DNA from: DLKC01 sp002478885
GTDB lineage: Bacteria > Bacteroidota > Bacteroidia > Chitinophagales > Chitinophagaceae
Length of the DNA stretch: 64,000 nucleotides
Assembly: GCA_046329585.1 (NCBI GenBank)
Contig: JAXLUI010000001.1
Location: 3,398,785-3,462,784, forward strand
Direction of reading: 5' to 3'
The position numbers were made by a program, and so were the translations under genes. Under the pieces are notes generated by a model, which ran no database searches, had not been told where the DNA came from, and saw nothing but the letters and a program-made list of their open reading frames with translations. Below are positions 1 through 9,113 of this stretch, one piece after another; position 1 is the first letter of the stretch; every line of letters begins with the position of its first letter.

Positions 1-185
1 TCTTTGCTGCCGGTACTGCTGACAACCTTGCTCGTTGATAAAAAAGACTGGTATTGGTTCACAGCCGTTGTTTCCAGCTCTTTTTCCGAAACCAGTGACA
101 ACTGGCTCCTGCCGGTTATACCGTTTTTTGCGCAGGACAGGTTAAGGAGGATAGCAGCGAAAAATGCAGGGATCGTTCTTTTCAT
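1..185 (-). CDS. M48-family metallopeptidase lipoprotein, N-terminal part only
   Basis: Only the first 61 codons are in the window; the gene runs off the left edge. The start (complement of 183-185) opens a Sec lipoprotein signal, MKRTIPAFFAAILLNLSC, with the lipobox cysteine at residue 18. The mature part begins with ITGRSQLSLVSEKEL and continues through a QYQSFL segment, the sequence that precedes the HExxH domain in LoiP/YcaL-type M48 peptidases. The family comprises zinc-dependent proteases of the cell envelope. The catalytic domain lies outside the window, so activity cannot be judged. It is divergent from tsaE, with 117 bp between the two starts. Confidence 0.8.
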   Translation of the reverse strand, partial: MKRTIPAFFAAILLNLSCAKNGITGRSQLSLVSEKELETTAVNQYQSFLSTSKVVSSTGSK

Positions 186-257
186 AGATCGTGTTTTTTC
201 ATTATTGAATTGCCAATCGGTTTATTGGCGGGCAAAATAACAAAATCTCATTAGCAA

Positions 258-265
258 TATCTTTG
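258..265 (+). promoter_or_regulatory. Bacteroidota -7 element upstream of tsaE
   Basis: TATCTTTG matches the Bacteroidota -7 consensus TAnnTTTG exactly and lies about 38 bp before the tsaE start. The -33 TTTG/TTG element is not clear. This is an inferred promoter. Confidence 0.5.
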
Positions 266-302
266 CCTGGCAACGACTTTTATAAAGTCAATATTAAATA
301 TC

Positions 303-719
303 ATGGAGATAATTTATCAACAGCCTGAGCTCGCCAGGGTGGCCGGTAAGCTCTGGAATACATTCGGGCATATAAAAATCTGGGCTTTTTTCGGCGAAAT
401 GGGCGTAGGCAAAACCACGCTCATTCATCAGCTATGTGTATATCTGCAGGTTAAGGATACCATCAGCAGTCCAACTTTTTCCATCATCAACGAATATAAA
501 AGTAATATGGCCGGCACCATCTATCATATGGACTGGTATCGTCTCGCCGGGGAGGAAGAAGCAGAAAAGGCCGGTGTAGAAGATTGCCTCCTCAGTGGCA
601 ATTTTTGCTTCGTGGAATGGCCCGGAAATGCACCTGGTTTGCTTACCGAAAATATATTGCATATTCAGCTTGGCCTGGTAAATGAACATACAAGAAAGCT
701 AAAAGCTTTCCTGTTGTAA
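303..719 (+). CDS. tsaE: TsaE, ATPase of the tRNA t6A-modification complex
   Basis: 138 residues, the normal size for TsaE. A Walker A motif GEMGVGKTT lies at residues 31-39, followed by the family's TSPTF-type segment (ISSPTFSIINEY) and the YHMDWYRL segment. TsaE works with TsaD and TsaB in the cytoplasm to attach threonylcarbamoyl to A37 of ANN-decoding tRNAs. A Bacteroidota-type -7 box lies just upstream. It is followed on the same strand by alanine dehydrogenase after 95 bp. The tsaE-ald order is, from memory, common in this group. Confidence 0.93.
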   Translation: MEIIYQQPELARVAGKLWNTFGHIKIWAFFGEMGVGKTTLIHQLCVYLQVKDTISSPTFSIINEYKSNMAGTIYHMDWYRLAGEEEAEKAGVEDCLLSGNFCFVEWPGNAPGLLTENILHIQLGLVNEHTRKLKAFLL

Positions 720-814
720 GCCTTTCTTAAATCCAATGCACTTCAAATACCGCCGGAGCGGCTAAAATTGATTAATTTTAACAATAACCCGCGATCTTAA
801 ATTTTAACAGCGAC

Positions 815-2029
815 ATGGCAAAGGCAAAACCCATAGTAAGCACATCCTTTAGTTACGAGACCCTGGAAGAAACGCTTGACATTAAATCAAAAAGTGCAAG
901 ACTGCATATCGGCTTGCCAAAAGAGGTCGCTTTCCAGGAAAACAGGGTGGCCCTGATCCCCGACGCAGTGGGGGTTTTGGTCGATAATGGTCATGATGTG
1001 GTAGTAGAAACCACTGCAGGTGAAGGCAGCAAATATTCCGATAAAGATTTCAGCGACGCAGGCGCCAGGATCGCCTACGATAAAGCCGAAGTATATAAGG
1101 CACCAATCCTTATAAAAAGCGCCCCGGTGGTTCAGGAAGACCTTGATCATTTGCAACTCAACCAAACAATCATTTCACCGATACATTTGTCCGTGCTGAA
1201 AAGAAATATCGTGGAGCGGATGATGGAAAAACGCATCACGGCGCTCGGCTTTGAAAACCTCAAAGACGAAAGCGGTACCTACCCAATCGTCAGGAGTATG
1301 AGCGAAATTGCCGGTAGTGCAGTAATGCTTATTGCAGGCCAGTACCTCGGCAGCCAGGATAATGGCAAGGGCGTTTTGCTAGGTGGTATCAGCGGCATAC
1401 CCCCTACAAAAGTGATCATTATCGGTGCAGGGGTGGTGGGTGAATTCGCTACAAGAACAGCCCTCGCCCTCGGAGCATCGGTGAAGGTGTTTGACAATAA
1501 TGTGTACCGGCTTAAACGGCTTCAGAACAACCTTGGGGTAAGGGTCTGGACCAGTGTTATTGAACCAAAAATACTATTCAAACAGTTGAAGACCTGCGAA
1601 GTGGCCGTGGGTGCACTCAGCCATGAGTCAGGCAGAAGCCCTGTCGTGGTTACGGAAGAAATGGTCAGTGGCATGCGTACCGGCAGCATCATCATCGATG
1701 TAAGCATCGACCGCGGTGGCTGTTTCGAAACAAGCGAGATCACTACCCACCAGCATCCCGTTTTTGTAAAACACGGCGTTATCCATTATTGCGTGCCAAA
1801 TATACCCAGCGGCTTTGCACGCACAGCCAGCCACGCCATCAGCAACGTATTGATGCCACTGCTCCTTAAAGCCAGCGATGAAGGCGGGTTCGACGAAATG
1901 GTCTGGCACAATTTCAACATGCGCCATGGCATTTATATGTACAAAGGTCACCTTACCAATTTCTATATCAGCCAGCGCTTTGATCTGAAATTCACCGATC
2001 TTAACCTGCTTATTGCAAGCAGGCGATAA
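815..2029 (+). CDS. ald: Alanine dehydrogenase
   Basis: 404 residues, about 30 longer than classical alanine dehydrogenases because of an N-terminal extension, as in other Bacteroidota forms. It catalyses NAD-dependent oxidative deamination of L-alanine to pyruvate and ammonia. Visible signatures are GLPKE and ENRVALIP (residues 33-49), the substrate-binding lysine in ILIKSAP (K101), the catalytic-type histidine in SPIHLS (H124), and the Rossmann motif GAGVVG (204-209) with an acidic residue ending the second strand (D227), which fits NAD rather than NADP. It probably follows tsaE in one transcription unit, but a 95-bp gap leaves room for its own promoter. Confidence 0.92.
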   Translation: MAKAKPIVSTSFSYETLEETLDIKSKSARLHIGLPKEVAFQENRVALIPDAVGVLVDNGHDVVVETTAGEGSKYSDKDFSDAGARIAYDKAEVYKAPILIKSAPVVQEDLDHLQLNQTIISPIHLSVLKRNIVERMMEKRITALGFENLKDESGTYPIVRSMSEIAGSAVMLIAGQYLGSQDNGKGVLLGGISGIPPTKVIIIGAGVVGEFATRTALALGASVKVFDNNVYRLKRLQNNLGVRVWTSVIEPKILFKQLKTCEVAVGALSHESGRSPVVVTEEMVSGMRTGSIIIDVSIDRGGCFETSEITTHQHPVFVKHGVIHYCVPNIPSGFARTASHAISNVLMPLLLKASDEGGFDEMVWHNFNMRHGIYMYKGHLTNFYISQRFDLKFTDLNLLIASRR

Positions 2030-2316
2030 GCTAAACACAAAGGATACCGGTTTTATTATTTTCCCTGTTGTCATTTTTCATGGCACCATCGTAGCGCTGA
2101 AGTGCCGGCTATCCGGCATTGAACTCTTGTACTAAAAAATGTCAATGATCAGTATAAATTCATGTTATTCCTGATTCCTCCTGTTGATCCTCGTTCTGAA
2201 CACTGCGGTGTTGATTAAATAAAGAAGCTCAACAATTGAGTAACAGCGCGGTCCCCGAATTTAACTTCCGAACCAAAACATCTTTCACTTAAATTAGTAA
2301 CCTAAAATTTGCTGCT

Positions 2317-3888
2317 ATGCCTATTCGTATGGTCGATGACCCTAATGACAGTTTTGATAATTCCAACCAGGGCCGCAGTGGTGGCGGTGGCGGCCGTTTC
2401 CCGGGAGGTGGCGGAGGAGGCTCGCTGATCGCTTTATTGTTCGGATTAATCCGCAATCCTGTCGGGTTAGTGCTGGTATTGATTGTGGCCGGCTTTCTGT
2501 ATTTTAAAGACGGTTGCAGCGGTATGATGCAAAACATTTCTTCGTTTGCTACCGGCGGTGTGCTCGACCCGAGAGAGTTCGACAAAGCACCTGTTTACGA
2601 GGGCCTGGATGAAACGAAGAATACACTTCCCGAAGCAGTGTCGCTGCTAAAATTTGCTCCGGCACCCGGCGACCAGGGCCAGCAGGGTAGCTGCGTGGCA
2701 TGGAGCAGTGCCTATGGCGCCCGGACGATTCTTGAAGCGAGCAGCGCCGGCTTTAATCCTAACCAAACGGCCTTTAGCCCATCCTTCATGTACAACCAGA
2801 TCGGGCTCGACGGGTGCCAGGGTAGCTATATCATCAGGGCAATGGAAAACCTTACCAAAGTTGGCGCTGTTCCCCTGGACGAATTTCCCTACAATGACCA
2901 GGATTGCAGCCGGCAGCCCTCTTCACAAGTGATGCGCGACGCGTCGCAATACCGGATGCTCGGCTTTACCAGGTTAACCCGCGGCGACAATGTAGACAAT
3001 ATCAGCCTTTATGCCATTAAAGAACACCTTAGTAAAGACGTGCCGGTTGTTATAGGCATGATGGTCGGCGGCAGTTTTATGCAAGGCATGATGGGACAGG
3101 AAATATGGCATCCACAGGACCAGGATTATTCCATGATGGGATTTGGCGGACATGCCATGTGTGTCATCGGCTACGACGACCGTAAGGAGGGGGGCGCTTT
3201 TCAGATACTCAACAGCTGGGGATCGCAATGGGGGCAGAATGGCGTTGCATGGGTGCGCTACAGCGACTTTAAACAATTCGTGCGGGAAGCCTATGGCCTA
3301 AATCCAATGCCCAAACGCGGAAGCGCTGCGGCACAAAACCTGGAATGCAGCATCGGTCTGGTGGACAACAAAACAAAGCAATACATTCCCTTAAAGTTAA
3401 GGGCTGGCAATACTTTTCAAACCACCGGCCCCATTATTAAAGGTACACAGTTTAAGATGGAGGTAAAAAACAGCGCGGCCTGTTATGTTTATGTGCTGGG
3501 TTTGGAAACCGACGGAAGCAGCTATGTATTGTTTCCTTATCCAACAAAGGCAGACCCTACAAAAACTAAGTTCTCGCCCTATTGTGGTATAACGGGATAC
3601 CGCTTATTTCCCCGAGGCATGAGCATGATGGCCGACAGTATTGGTAACAAAGACTGGATGGCAGTTGTGGTAAGCAAAGATTCCATGAACGTGTTCCGGC
3701 TCAATGATGCGGTCAACAGTAGCCGTTCGCTCGGCTTCGCACAGGCCGTTAACGCCGCAATACGTGAGCAGGCAATCAGTGGTGTAAGCTTCACTGGTGC
3801 AGCAGACGGCAGCATGGGCTTTAAAACCCAGGCCCGTGACGGCGATAAAGCTGCCGTAGCCTGCATCGTGGAGATTGACAAGCAATAA
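2317..3888 (+). CDS. Membrane-anchored C1 (papain-like) cysteine peptidase with DUF4384-like C-terminus
   Basis: 523 residues. A glycine-rich stretch (about 20-36) precedes one transmembrane helix (about 48-64), so the rest probably faces the periplasm. The papain-type triad is visible: Cys126 in QGSCVAWS with the oxyanion Gln just before it, His279 in GGHAMCVIGYDD, and Asn299 in ILNSWG. Residues from about 345 resemble DUF4384 domains (a VKNSAACYVYVLGLETDG-type strand pattern), which are often fused to proteases or surface proteins. There is no Sec signal; the helix acts as anchor. The glycine-rich N-terminus resembles that of membrane zinc peptidases such as YpfJ. Substrate unknown. Confidence 0.82.
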   Translation: MPIRMVDDPNDSFDNSNQGRSGGGGGRFPGGGGGGSLIALLFGLIRNPVGLVLVLIVAGFLYFKDGCSGMMQNISSFATGGVLDPREFDKAPVYEGLDETKNTLPEAVSLLKFAPAPGDQGQQGSCVAWSSAYGARTILEASSAGFNPNQTAFSPSFMYNQIGLDGCQGSYIIRAMENLTKVGAVPLDEFPYNDQDCSRQPSSQVMRDASQYRMLGFTRLTRGDNVDNISLYAIKEHLSKDVPVVIGMMVGGSFMQGMMGQEIWHPQDQDYSMMGFGGHAMCVIGYDDRKEGGAFQILNSWGSQWGQNGVAWVRYSDFKQFVREAYGLNPMPKRGSAAAQNLECSIGLVDNKTKQYIPLKLRAGNTFQTTGPIIKGTQFKMEVKNSAACYVYVLGLETDGSSYVLFPYPTKADPTKTKFSPYCGITGYRLFPRGMSMMADSIGNKDWMAVVVSKDSMNVFRLNDAVNSSRSLGFAQAVNAAIREQAISGVSFTGAADGSMGFKTQARDGDKAAVACIVEIDKQ

Positions 3889-4030
3889 CCATTGCACTGC
3901 AGTGAACAAGCTGAAAGGCGGGGACCGGCTCAATTTGTGATCGGCGTTGATGGGCCATAGTACCGGTATTGCACCCTGGTGCTTACGGTGCTTTAGGTAA
4001 CATTAATTTGCGCATAAATAAACCCGCCTG

Positions 4031-4038
4031 TACCTTTC
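4031..4038 (+). promoter_or_regulatory. Possible -7 element
   Basis: TACCTTTC, one mismatch to TAnnTTTG, lies 26 bp before the DUF4442 gene. The next plus-strand gene (4779) has the similar TACCTTTA at 4735-4742. Inferred from pattern and spacing only. Confidence 0.3.
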
Positions 4039-4063
4039 CGCCAATAATATTTATCAGCAGCAT

Positions 4064-4555
4064 ATGATGAATCCGAACTTCAATAGTTATAAAGCAGAGA
4101 TCACACATCCCATAAAGTACCGTTTATATATGTTGGAAAACCTGCCCGCTGCTTTTTTTGCAGGCATAAAGCTGGTTGATTTATCAGAAACATGCGCAAG
4201 GCTTTCCGTGCCGCAGAAATGGTTCAACAAAAATCCTTTTCAATCCATTTACCTCGGCATTCTGACCATGGCCGCTGAAATAAGCACCGGCATCCTTTGC
4301 ATGAGCGCCATCTATAAACGAAGACCCCGCATTAGTATGTTGCCGGTCAATATGAAATCGGTCTTTCATAAAAAAGCTACCGGCAAAATCGTTTTCATTT
4401 GTAACGATGGCCTTAAGATAAATGAGGTGGTGGAAGAGGCCATTGCCAGTGGTGAAGCAAAGACCGTGCTCTGTCATACCCTCGGTCTTAACCAGTCAGA
4501 TGAGATCGTGGCCGAATTCTATTTTACCTGGAGCTTTAAACCAAAAAGCAAATAA
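4064..4555 (+). CDS. DUF4442 hotdog-fold protein
   Basis: 163 residues resembling DUF4442 proteins, which adopt a thioesterase-like hotdog fold. The pattern is an N-terminal helix followed by an IKLVDLSETCARLSVP strand, then QSIYLGILTMAAEISTG, which aligns with the central hotdog helix. A thioesterase role on acyl-CoA is possible, but no catalytic residue can be assigned. It is cytoplasmic, with no signal peptide or membrane segment. It stands alone between a peptidase and a haem-binding protein, with its own possible promoter upstream. A second methionine directly follows the first; either could be the start. Confidence 0.7.
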   Translation: MMNPNFNSYKAEITHPIKYRLYMLENLPAAFFAGIKLVDLSETCARLSVPQKWFNKNPFQSIYLGILTMAAEISTGILCMSAIYKRRPRISMLPVNMKSVFHKKATGKIVFICNDGLKINEVVEEAIASGEAKTVLCHTLGLNQSDEIVAEFYFTWSFKPKSK

Positions 4556-4591
4556 CCGCAGGCCGTTATTGCCCATTATTGAACAGGAAGC

Positions 4592-4610
4592 ACAAGGGAG
4601 TGACACAACC
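4592..4610 (+). repeat. Short dispersed repeat, copy 1 (GTGACAC type)
   Basis: ACAAGGGAGTGACACAACC, just after the DUF4442 gene, matches the GTACAAGTGAGTGACACAAC family. The following GATGCCATGC...GCCGG also resembles the sequence beside other copies. Confidence 0.6.
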
Positions 4611-4778
4611 TGGATGCCATGCGCGGTACAGCCGGTAACAGTGGCTGCTTTACAACTTTTCTTTAGTTGAACCTGTTCATCTCATCATTCACCGGGTTGA
4701 TAGATTTACTTTCTTACATCGCTTATGTGTGCAGTACCTTTATACGCGTAAGAATAATATTCATCTCAATTAAGTTTT

Positions 4779-5270
4779 ATGAAAAAGAAGATCCTGCCTG
4801 CACTGGTAATCGTGTTAGTGCTGATACAATTTTTTCACCCGGAAAAAAATACAGCCGACGGCGTACAGCCAAACGATATAAGTAAAGTATATCCTGTATC
4901 TGTTGAGGCCCAACACATCCTTACTGCTTCGTGCTACGACTGTCACAGCAATAACACGGTATATCCGTGGTACAACTCCATACAACCTGTTGCATGGTGG
5001 CTGAACAATCACGTGGAAGAAGGTAAACGCGAGCTCAATTTTAATGAATTTGCAACGTACGCCCCTGCAAGGCAATACAAAAAAATGGAGGAACTGAAGG
5101 AACAGATCGATGAAGATGAGATGCCGCTTTCTTCCTACACGCTTATTCACCGCGACGCGATTTTAAGTGAAGCGGATAAAAAAATATTGATCCGATTGAG
5201 TGAGTCCGTAAGGGATAGCCTGGAGGCACACTATCCTGCCGACAGCCTCGTTATCAAAAAGCGAAGTTAA
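4779..5270 (+). CDS. Haem-binding domain protein (Haem_bd)
   Basis: 163 residues. An N-terminal hydrophobic signal or anchor (about 5-19) is followed by a CxxCH haem c attachment motif (CYDCH, 52-56) within TASCYDCHSNNTVYPWY, typical of the small Haem_bd family (PF14376). It should be exported and carry one covalent haem, probably for periplasmic electron transfer; the partner is unknown. The gene is monocistronic: a possible -7 element (TACCTTTA) lies 37 bp upstream and a strong terminator follows. Confidence 0.85.
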   Translation: MKKKILPALVIVLVLIQFFHPEKNTADGVQPNDISKVYPVSVEAQHILTASCYDCHSNNTVYPWYNSIQPVAWWLNNHVEEGKRELNFNEFATYAPARQYKKMEELKEQIDEDEMPLSSYTLIHRDAILSEADKKILIRLSESVRDSLEAHYPADSLVIKKRS

Positions 5271-5292
5271 CCGGCAAAACGGGACTATTTTA

Positions 5293-5321
5293 AAAGAGCA
5301 GGCAATTCTCGCCTGCTCTTT
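5293..5321 (+). terminator. Rho-independent terminator after the haem-binding gene
   Basis: An 11-bp perfect stem, AAAGAGCAGGC with GCCTGCTCTTT, closes a 7-base loop and runs into a T-rich tail. It lies 23 bp after the stop codon of the haem protein and 15 bp before engB, so it may also shape the engB leader. Confidence 0.85.
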
Positions 5322-5335
5322 GTTATTTTGCAACT

Positions 5336-5947
5336 ATGAAAGTAAACAATGCTGTTTATGTAGTGTCTTCGCCGGCAGTTGAACAATGCCCAAAGCCTGA
5401 TAAACCCGAATATGCCTTTATCGGGCGCAGCAATGTGGGCAAATCATCACTGATCAACATGATTTGCCAGCGGGAAAACCTTGCCAAAACATCTTCCGCC
5501 CCGGGCAAGACAAAACTCATCAATCATTTCCTGGTGAACAGCAGTTGGTTCCTGGTAGACCTGCCAGGGTACGGCTACGCAAAGATTTCGCAGCAGCAGC
5601 GGAAGGCCTGGGAAAAAATGATCGAAGACTACCTGCGCAAACGGGCAAACCTGCTGAATGTTTTTGTACTGATCGATAGCCGTCACAAGCCCCAGCAGAA
5701 CGACCTCGCATTTGTAAACCAGCTTGGCCGATGGAATGTACCCTTCAACCTTGTTTTTACAAAAGCTGACAAAGAGAAACCGGGCGTTGTGCAACGAAAC
5801 GTACAGACCTTTCTCGATACCATGAAACTTACCTGGCAGTTTTTGCCACAACACTTCGTTTCAAGCGTTAAGGAAAAAGCCGGTAGGGAAGAAATACTCC
5901 GCTTCATCGATGAGTGCAATAAACGCGCATCTGAAGCGGGGCACTAA
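5336..5947 (+). CDS. engB: YihA/YsxC-family GTPase EngB
   Basis: 203 residues, usual for EngB. G1 is GRSNVGKSS (30-38), G3 is DLPGYG (75-80) and G4 is TKAD in FTKADKEKP. EngB assists maturation of the large ribosomal subunit and is normally essential. The start is 15 bp after the preceding terminator, so the mRNA leader is either very short or begins inside the hairpin. The FGGY kinase follows after 36 bp and may be cotranscribed. Confidence 0.95.
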   Translation: MKVNNAVYVVSSPAVEQCPKPDKPEYAFIGRSNVGKSSLINMICQRENLAKTSSAPGKTKLINHFLVNSSWFLVDLPGYGYAKISQQQRKAWEKMIEDYLRKRANLLNVFVLIDSRHKPQQNDLAFVNQLGRWNVPFNLVFTKADKEKPGVVQRNVQTFLDTMKLTWQFLPQHFVSSVKEKAGREEILRFIDECNKRASEAGH

Positions 5948-5983
5948 CCGGCTTTTCCGCAACCCCCGTTCAATAATAAGCTT

Positions 5984-7453
5984 ATGCCCTTCATAATAGC
6001 GGCCGATATCGGCACCACCCATTGCAAGCTGCTCTTGGTAAATGAGCAAGGCAAAACCGTGCACAGCTTTAAGGCCGCGGTGGTTTCCCTTCAGCCATCG
6101 GGGGGCTGGCACGAGCAGGACCCTGCCCTTATTTTTCAATCAGTGGCAGGCTTACTGAGGCAGGCCTTTTCGGTCGTTGATGCAGCCGAAGTCGGTTGCG
6201 TGGTATTCAGCGCTGCCATGCACAGCCTGCTGGCGGTTGATGCAAATGGAAACCAGCTCACCAACGCCATTACATGGGCCGATACCAGGAGCAAGGCTTA
6301 TGCAAAGCAACTCAGGGAAACGGCAGAAGGACAGGAGTTCTACATGCAAACCGGCACCCCTCTGCATGCCATGTCGCCCTTGTGCAAACTGCTCTGGCTG
6401 CGCCAGGAACAGCCGGATGTTTTTCAGCAGGCGCACAAATTTGTATCTGTCAAAGAATATATTTTCAACAGGTTGTTTGATAGATATGTGGTCGATGAAG
6501 GCATTGCCAGCAGCTCGGGCCTCTATGATATTTACAACCATTGCTGGAGCGCTGCTGCTTTGCAGCTCGCCGGCATAGATGAAACGCGGCTTTCGCAGGT
6601 CGTGGAACCAACACATGCCATATACCTGTCGCCGGCTGCAAAGGCATTGCTGGGACTGGAAAAAGATATCCCTTTTATTGCCGGGGGCACCGATGGCTGC
6701 CTCGCCAACCTTGGCTGTGCGGCGCTCGAACCCGGCGTGGCCGTTATCACAACCGGCACCAGCGGCGCGGTACGGGCAACCATACAAAACCCGGTTAAGG
6801 GTGACATGCACGGGCTTTTCAGGTATATACTTACTCAAGACTACTATATAACGGGCGGGGGCACCAACAATGCCGGTATCGTGCTTAAATGGTTTGCCGA
6901 TCAATTCATGCCTTCGGCAACCGGCAATAATATCGATGATGCACTGCTACTGGCTGCTACTGTACCTGCAGGTAGTGACGGCTTACTTTTTCTGCCATAC
7001 CTGCTCGGTGAGCGGGCCCCCGTGTACGACGAGTCCGCCGCTGGAGTTTTCTCTGGCATTAAAATGCAACATAGCAAGGCGCATTTTGCGAGGGCTGTTG
7101 TAGAGGGAATCACCTTTTCGCTCGTGCAGGTATTGTACGCACTCGAAACAACCTACCATCCGGTCAACAGCATTTATGCCAGCGGCGCCATAACACAAAG
7201 CGCATGGTGGATGCAGCTCCTGGCCGATGTAAGTGGCCGCCCGGTTATTTACCAGGATGCCCCCGATGCATCGGCTTTGGGCGCAGCCATGCTTGGTATG
7301 TATGCGACCGGCGTCATCAGCAGCCTCGGGCAATCCCGGCAATTTTTTACAGCCAGCACGGTGTTTCATCCCGATCTGGGGCTCCATACGGTCTACAGCC
7401 GGCAATACCAGGCCTATACCAGGCTTTACCCCCAACTGAAAGATTGTTTCTAA
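5984..7453 (+). CDS. FGGY-family carbohydrate kinase, gluconokinase-like
   Basis: 489 residues with both FGGY domains. The N-terminal phosphate-binding loop is AADIGTTHCKLLL (residues 5-17); ITWADTRS and the HAMSPLCKLLWL segment match the gluconokinase branch; IAGGTDGCLANLG and the ITTGTSGAVR adenosine-binding loop open the second domain; GGGTNNAG follows. The expected reaction is ATP-dependent phosphorylation of gluconate or a related sugar acid in the cytoplasm. Substrate specificity cannot be fixed from sequence, and no gluconate permease or 6-phosphogluconate dehydrogenase is adjacent. It sits 36 bp behind engB. Confidence 0.85.
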   Translation: MPFIIAADIGTTHCKLLLVNEQGKTVHSFKAAVVSLQPSGGWHEQDPALIFQSVAGLLRQAFSVVDAAEVGCVVFSAAMHSLLAVDANGNQLTNAITWADTRSKAYAKQLRETAEGQEFYMQTGTPLHAMSPLCKLLWLRQEQPDVFQQAHKFVSVKEYIFNRLFDRYVVDEGIASSSGLYDIYNHCWSAAALQLAGIDETRLSQVVEPTHAIYLSPAAKALLGLEKDIPFIAGGTDGCLANLGCAALEPGVAVITTGTSGAVRATIQNPVKGDMHGLFRYILTQDYYITGGGTNNAGIVLKWFADQFMPSATGNNIDDALLLAATVPAGSDGLLFLPYLLGERAPVYDESAAGVFSGIKMQHSKAHFARAVVEGITFSLVQVLYALETTYHPVNSIYASGAITQSAWWMQLLADVSGRPVIYQDAPDASALGAAMLGMYATGVISSLGQSRQFFTASTVFHPDLGLHTVYSRQYQAYTRLYPQLKDCF

Positions 7454-7522
7454 GGAGCATGTTTTTTATGGCGCCAGCTGATTGCATCCATTGGGCTGCA
7501 TTTACGCTGTTTGTCCCGAGAG

Positions 7523-7547
7523 AGGAGCGATTCGGGATTGCGCTCTT
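7523..7547 (+). repeat. 25-bp dispersed intergenic repeat, copy 1
   Basis: This 25-mer starting AGGAGCGATTCGGG matches 52851-52875 at 21 of 25 positions. Both copies are in non-coding gaps, with the same orientation. Function unknown. Confidence 0.5.
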
Positions 7548-7652
7548 GCAGTTTTAGCAGCATTGCCGGCTAAAAAACAAAGCCCGGATATGCCATGGGC
7601 CGGCAATAATTGAATTTGTTTTTATGGTTCATATTAAGTTGCCGGTCCTCCT

Positions 7653-7707
7653 CTACCAACTCCCTACCAACCATCTACCAAGTATGTACCAAGTATCTAC
7701 CAAGTAA
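7653..7707 (+). repeat. Five tandem 11-bp repeats (CTACCAAGTAT)
   Basis: Five units in perfect 11-bp register: CTACCAACTCC, CTACCAACCAT, CTACCAAGTAT, GTACCAAGTAT, CTACCAAGTAA. TACC recurs at 7654, 7665, 7676, 7687 and 7698, that is, once per helical turn on one DNA face. It lies in the 484-bp gap before the C39-like lipoprotein gene, about 230 bp upstream of its start. Arrays of 11-bp direct repeats suit PhoB/OmpR-type regulators, but no such regulator is in the window. Confidence 0.75.
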
Positions 7708-7937
7708 GGACTAGCCAAGGAGTGTCTTATACTGAAAAAACTTTACAGGTGTTAAAGGAGCTTTAGCCTGACACTAATTGCTGATGTGAAAATGATGTTA
7801 CCGGTAATGGACACGCCTGACTGATGGCTTTAACCTGGCCGTTTGCCATTCTCCCGAAGTTCGCCGCCATAAAGAGGCAATCACTATATTTACTATTTTG
7901 TTGGTTGATTTGAATGGTTAAACCTGAACTTAATTCC

Positions 7938-8948
7938 ATGAAATGTAATTACCTGATTGTTGTCGCCCTGTCAATTGGTTTTTGCAATTGTAAAAAAGAA
8001 ACAGCCGAGGTTCACGGTCAACAGGAAACAAATATTTTAACGTATAGCTTGCAAGGCGTTCCCACGCTGGTAACAGTCGATGCTTCCCGGCATGAAGTCA
8101 ACATACGCTTCCCTGACAGCATAATGAACGCAGTTAACCTTGTTGCTGATTTTACACTTTCCCCCGGGTGCAGAGCTGTTGTGAAAAATGTTGAGCAGGT
8201 AAGTGGGCTTACTAAAAACAGTTTCACCAAAACATTCTATTATACAGTTTCGGCATCCGGGTCTTCTTCCGACTGGAAGGTAACCGCATCAAACAATGAT
8301 TACACAGCGGCGCTTGGCCTGGGAAATTTTATTGGCCGGCAAGCTGTCAACGATCGTTCCTACGCCTGGTATCTGGACCAGATGTACACCGGCCCTTATT
8401 CCTGGATTAACTGCGGGCCTACTGCTGTAACAATGGCTTGTAAATGGGCAGACTCTTTATTTGCAAAAACACCGGAAGATGCAAGAAATGCCTATCGGCC
8501 CGATGGCGGGTACTGGTACGCGGATGATATCACTGGTTATTTAAGAGACAACAACATACCAAATTCAACATTGGCTTTGCCTGCAAACGAGGAGGAGGCT
8601 ACACAAATATTAACACACCAGGTTGATGTGCATCAGGTAGCAATTCTTATACTTGACATGAATTATGTAAACCTGAATAGTAAACCAACTGAACACGTAG
8701 ACAGATTTTATAGCGCTACTCCAGGATTCGGCCACTGTATACTGGTGAAAGGCTACATTGAAGTCGATACCAAAATTTATTTTGATGTATATGACCCCTA
8801 TAGCTTTGGCAATAGTTATGACGATGGAAGCGGTCTTCTAAAAGGAAAAGACAGGTACTATCGTTCGGAAGACTTATTTACTGCAACGCAAAACTACTGG
8901 CCTAAAATTTTTATCGTTGCAAAAAAAGGGGCAACAGTCATAGAATAA
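7938..8948 (+). CDS. C39-like cysteine peptidase lipoprotein
   Basis: 336 residues from the ATG at 7938, preferred to one 24 bp upstream because it puts a Sec signal (MKCNYLIVVALSIGFC) at the N-terminus, with lipobox cysteine at 16 or 18. Residues about 30-120 look like an Ig/DUF5018-type beta domain. The C-terminal half resembles C39-like peptidases: Cys159 in NCGPTAVTMACKW, His266 in GFGHCILVKGY, and an acidic residue in VYDPY shortly after. The product is probably an outer-membrane lipoprotein with a papain-like fold; protease or amidase activity is inferred. A minus-strand block begins after it. Confidence 0.72.
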   Translation: MKCNYLIVVALSIGFCNCKKETAEVHGQQETNILTYSLQGVPTLVTVDASRHEVNIRFPDSIMNAVNLVADFTLSPGCRAVVKNVEQVSGLTKNSFTKTFYYTVSASGSSSDWKVTASNNDYTAALGLGNFIGRQAVNDRSYAWYLDQMYTGPYSWINCGPTAVTMACKWADSLFAKTPEDARNAYRPDGGYWYADDITGYLRDNNIPNSTLALPANEEEATQILTHQVDVHQVAILILDMNYVNLNSKPTEHVDRFYSATPGFGHCILVKGYIEVDTKIYFDVYDPYSFGNSYDDGSGLLKGKDRYYRSEDLFTATQNYWPKIFIVAKKGATVIE

Positions 8949-9113
8949 ATCGGTATGTCCGTTAACCATGGCACTGCATGCTAACCTTAAAGTCCCTGGC
9001 AGTGTCAAAATTGCGCAAGAAATTAAGCGGCGATAGTTCCCTTAAATTGATCAGTGAAGCGATGTTTTGTTCAAGGTCTTGCGATGGCCCCCAACCTCTT
9101 GCCTGCCGGGTTT

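Noticed and set aside
4..240. Plus-strand 78-codon frame at the left edge
   Set aside because: The minus strand over the same bases gives a clear lipoprotein signal followed by the M48 N-terminal pattern; the plus frame has no recognisable features.
2078..2132. Possible degenerate copy of the short dispersed repeat after ald
   Set aside because: CATGGCA...TCGTAG and CTCTTGTAC are reminiscent of the family in reverse, but the palindromic core is missing.
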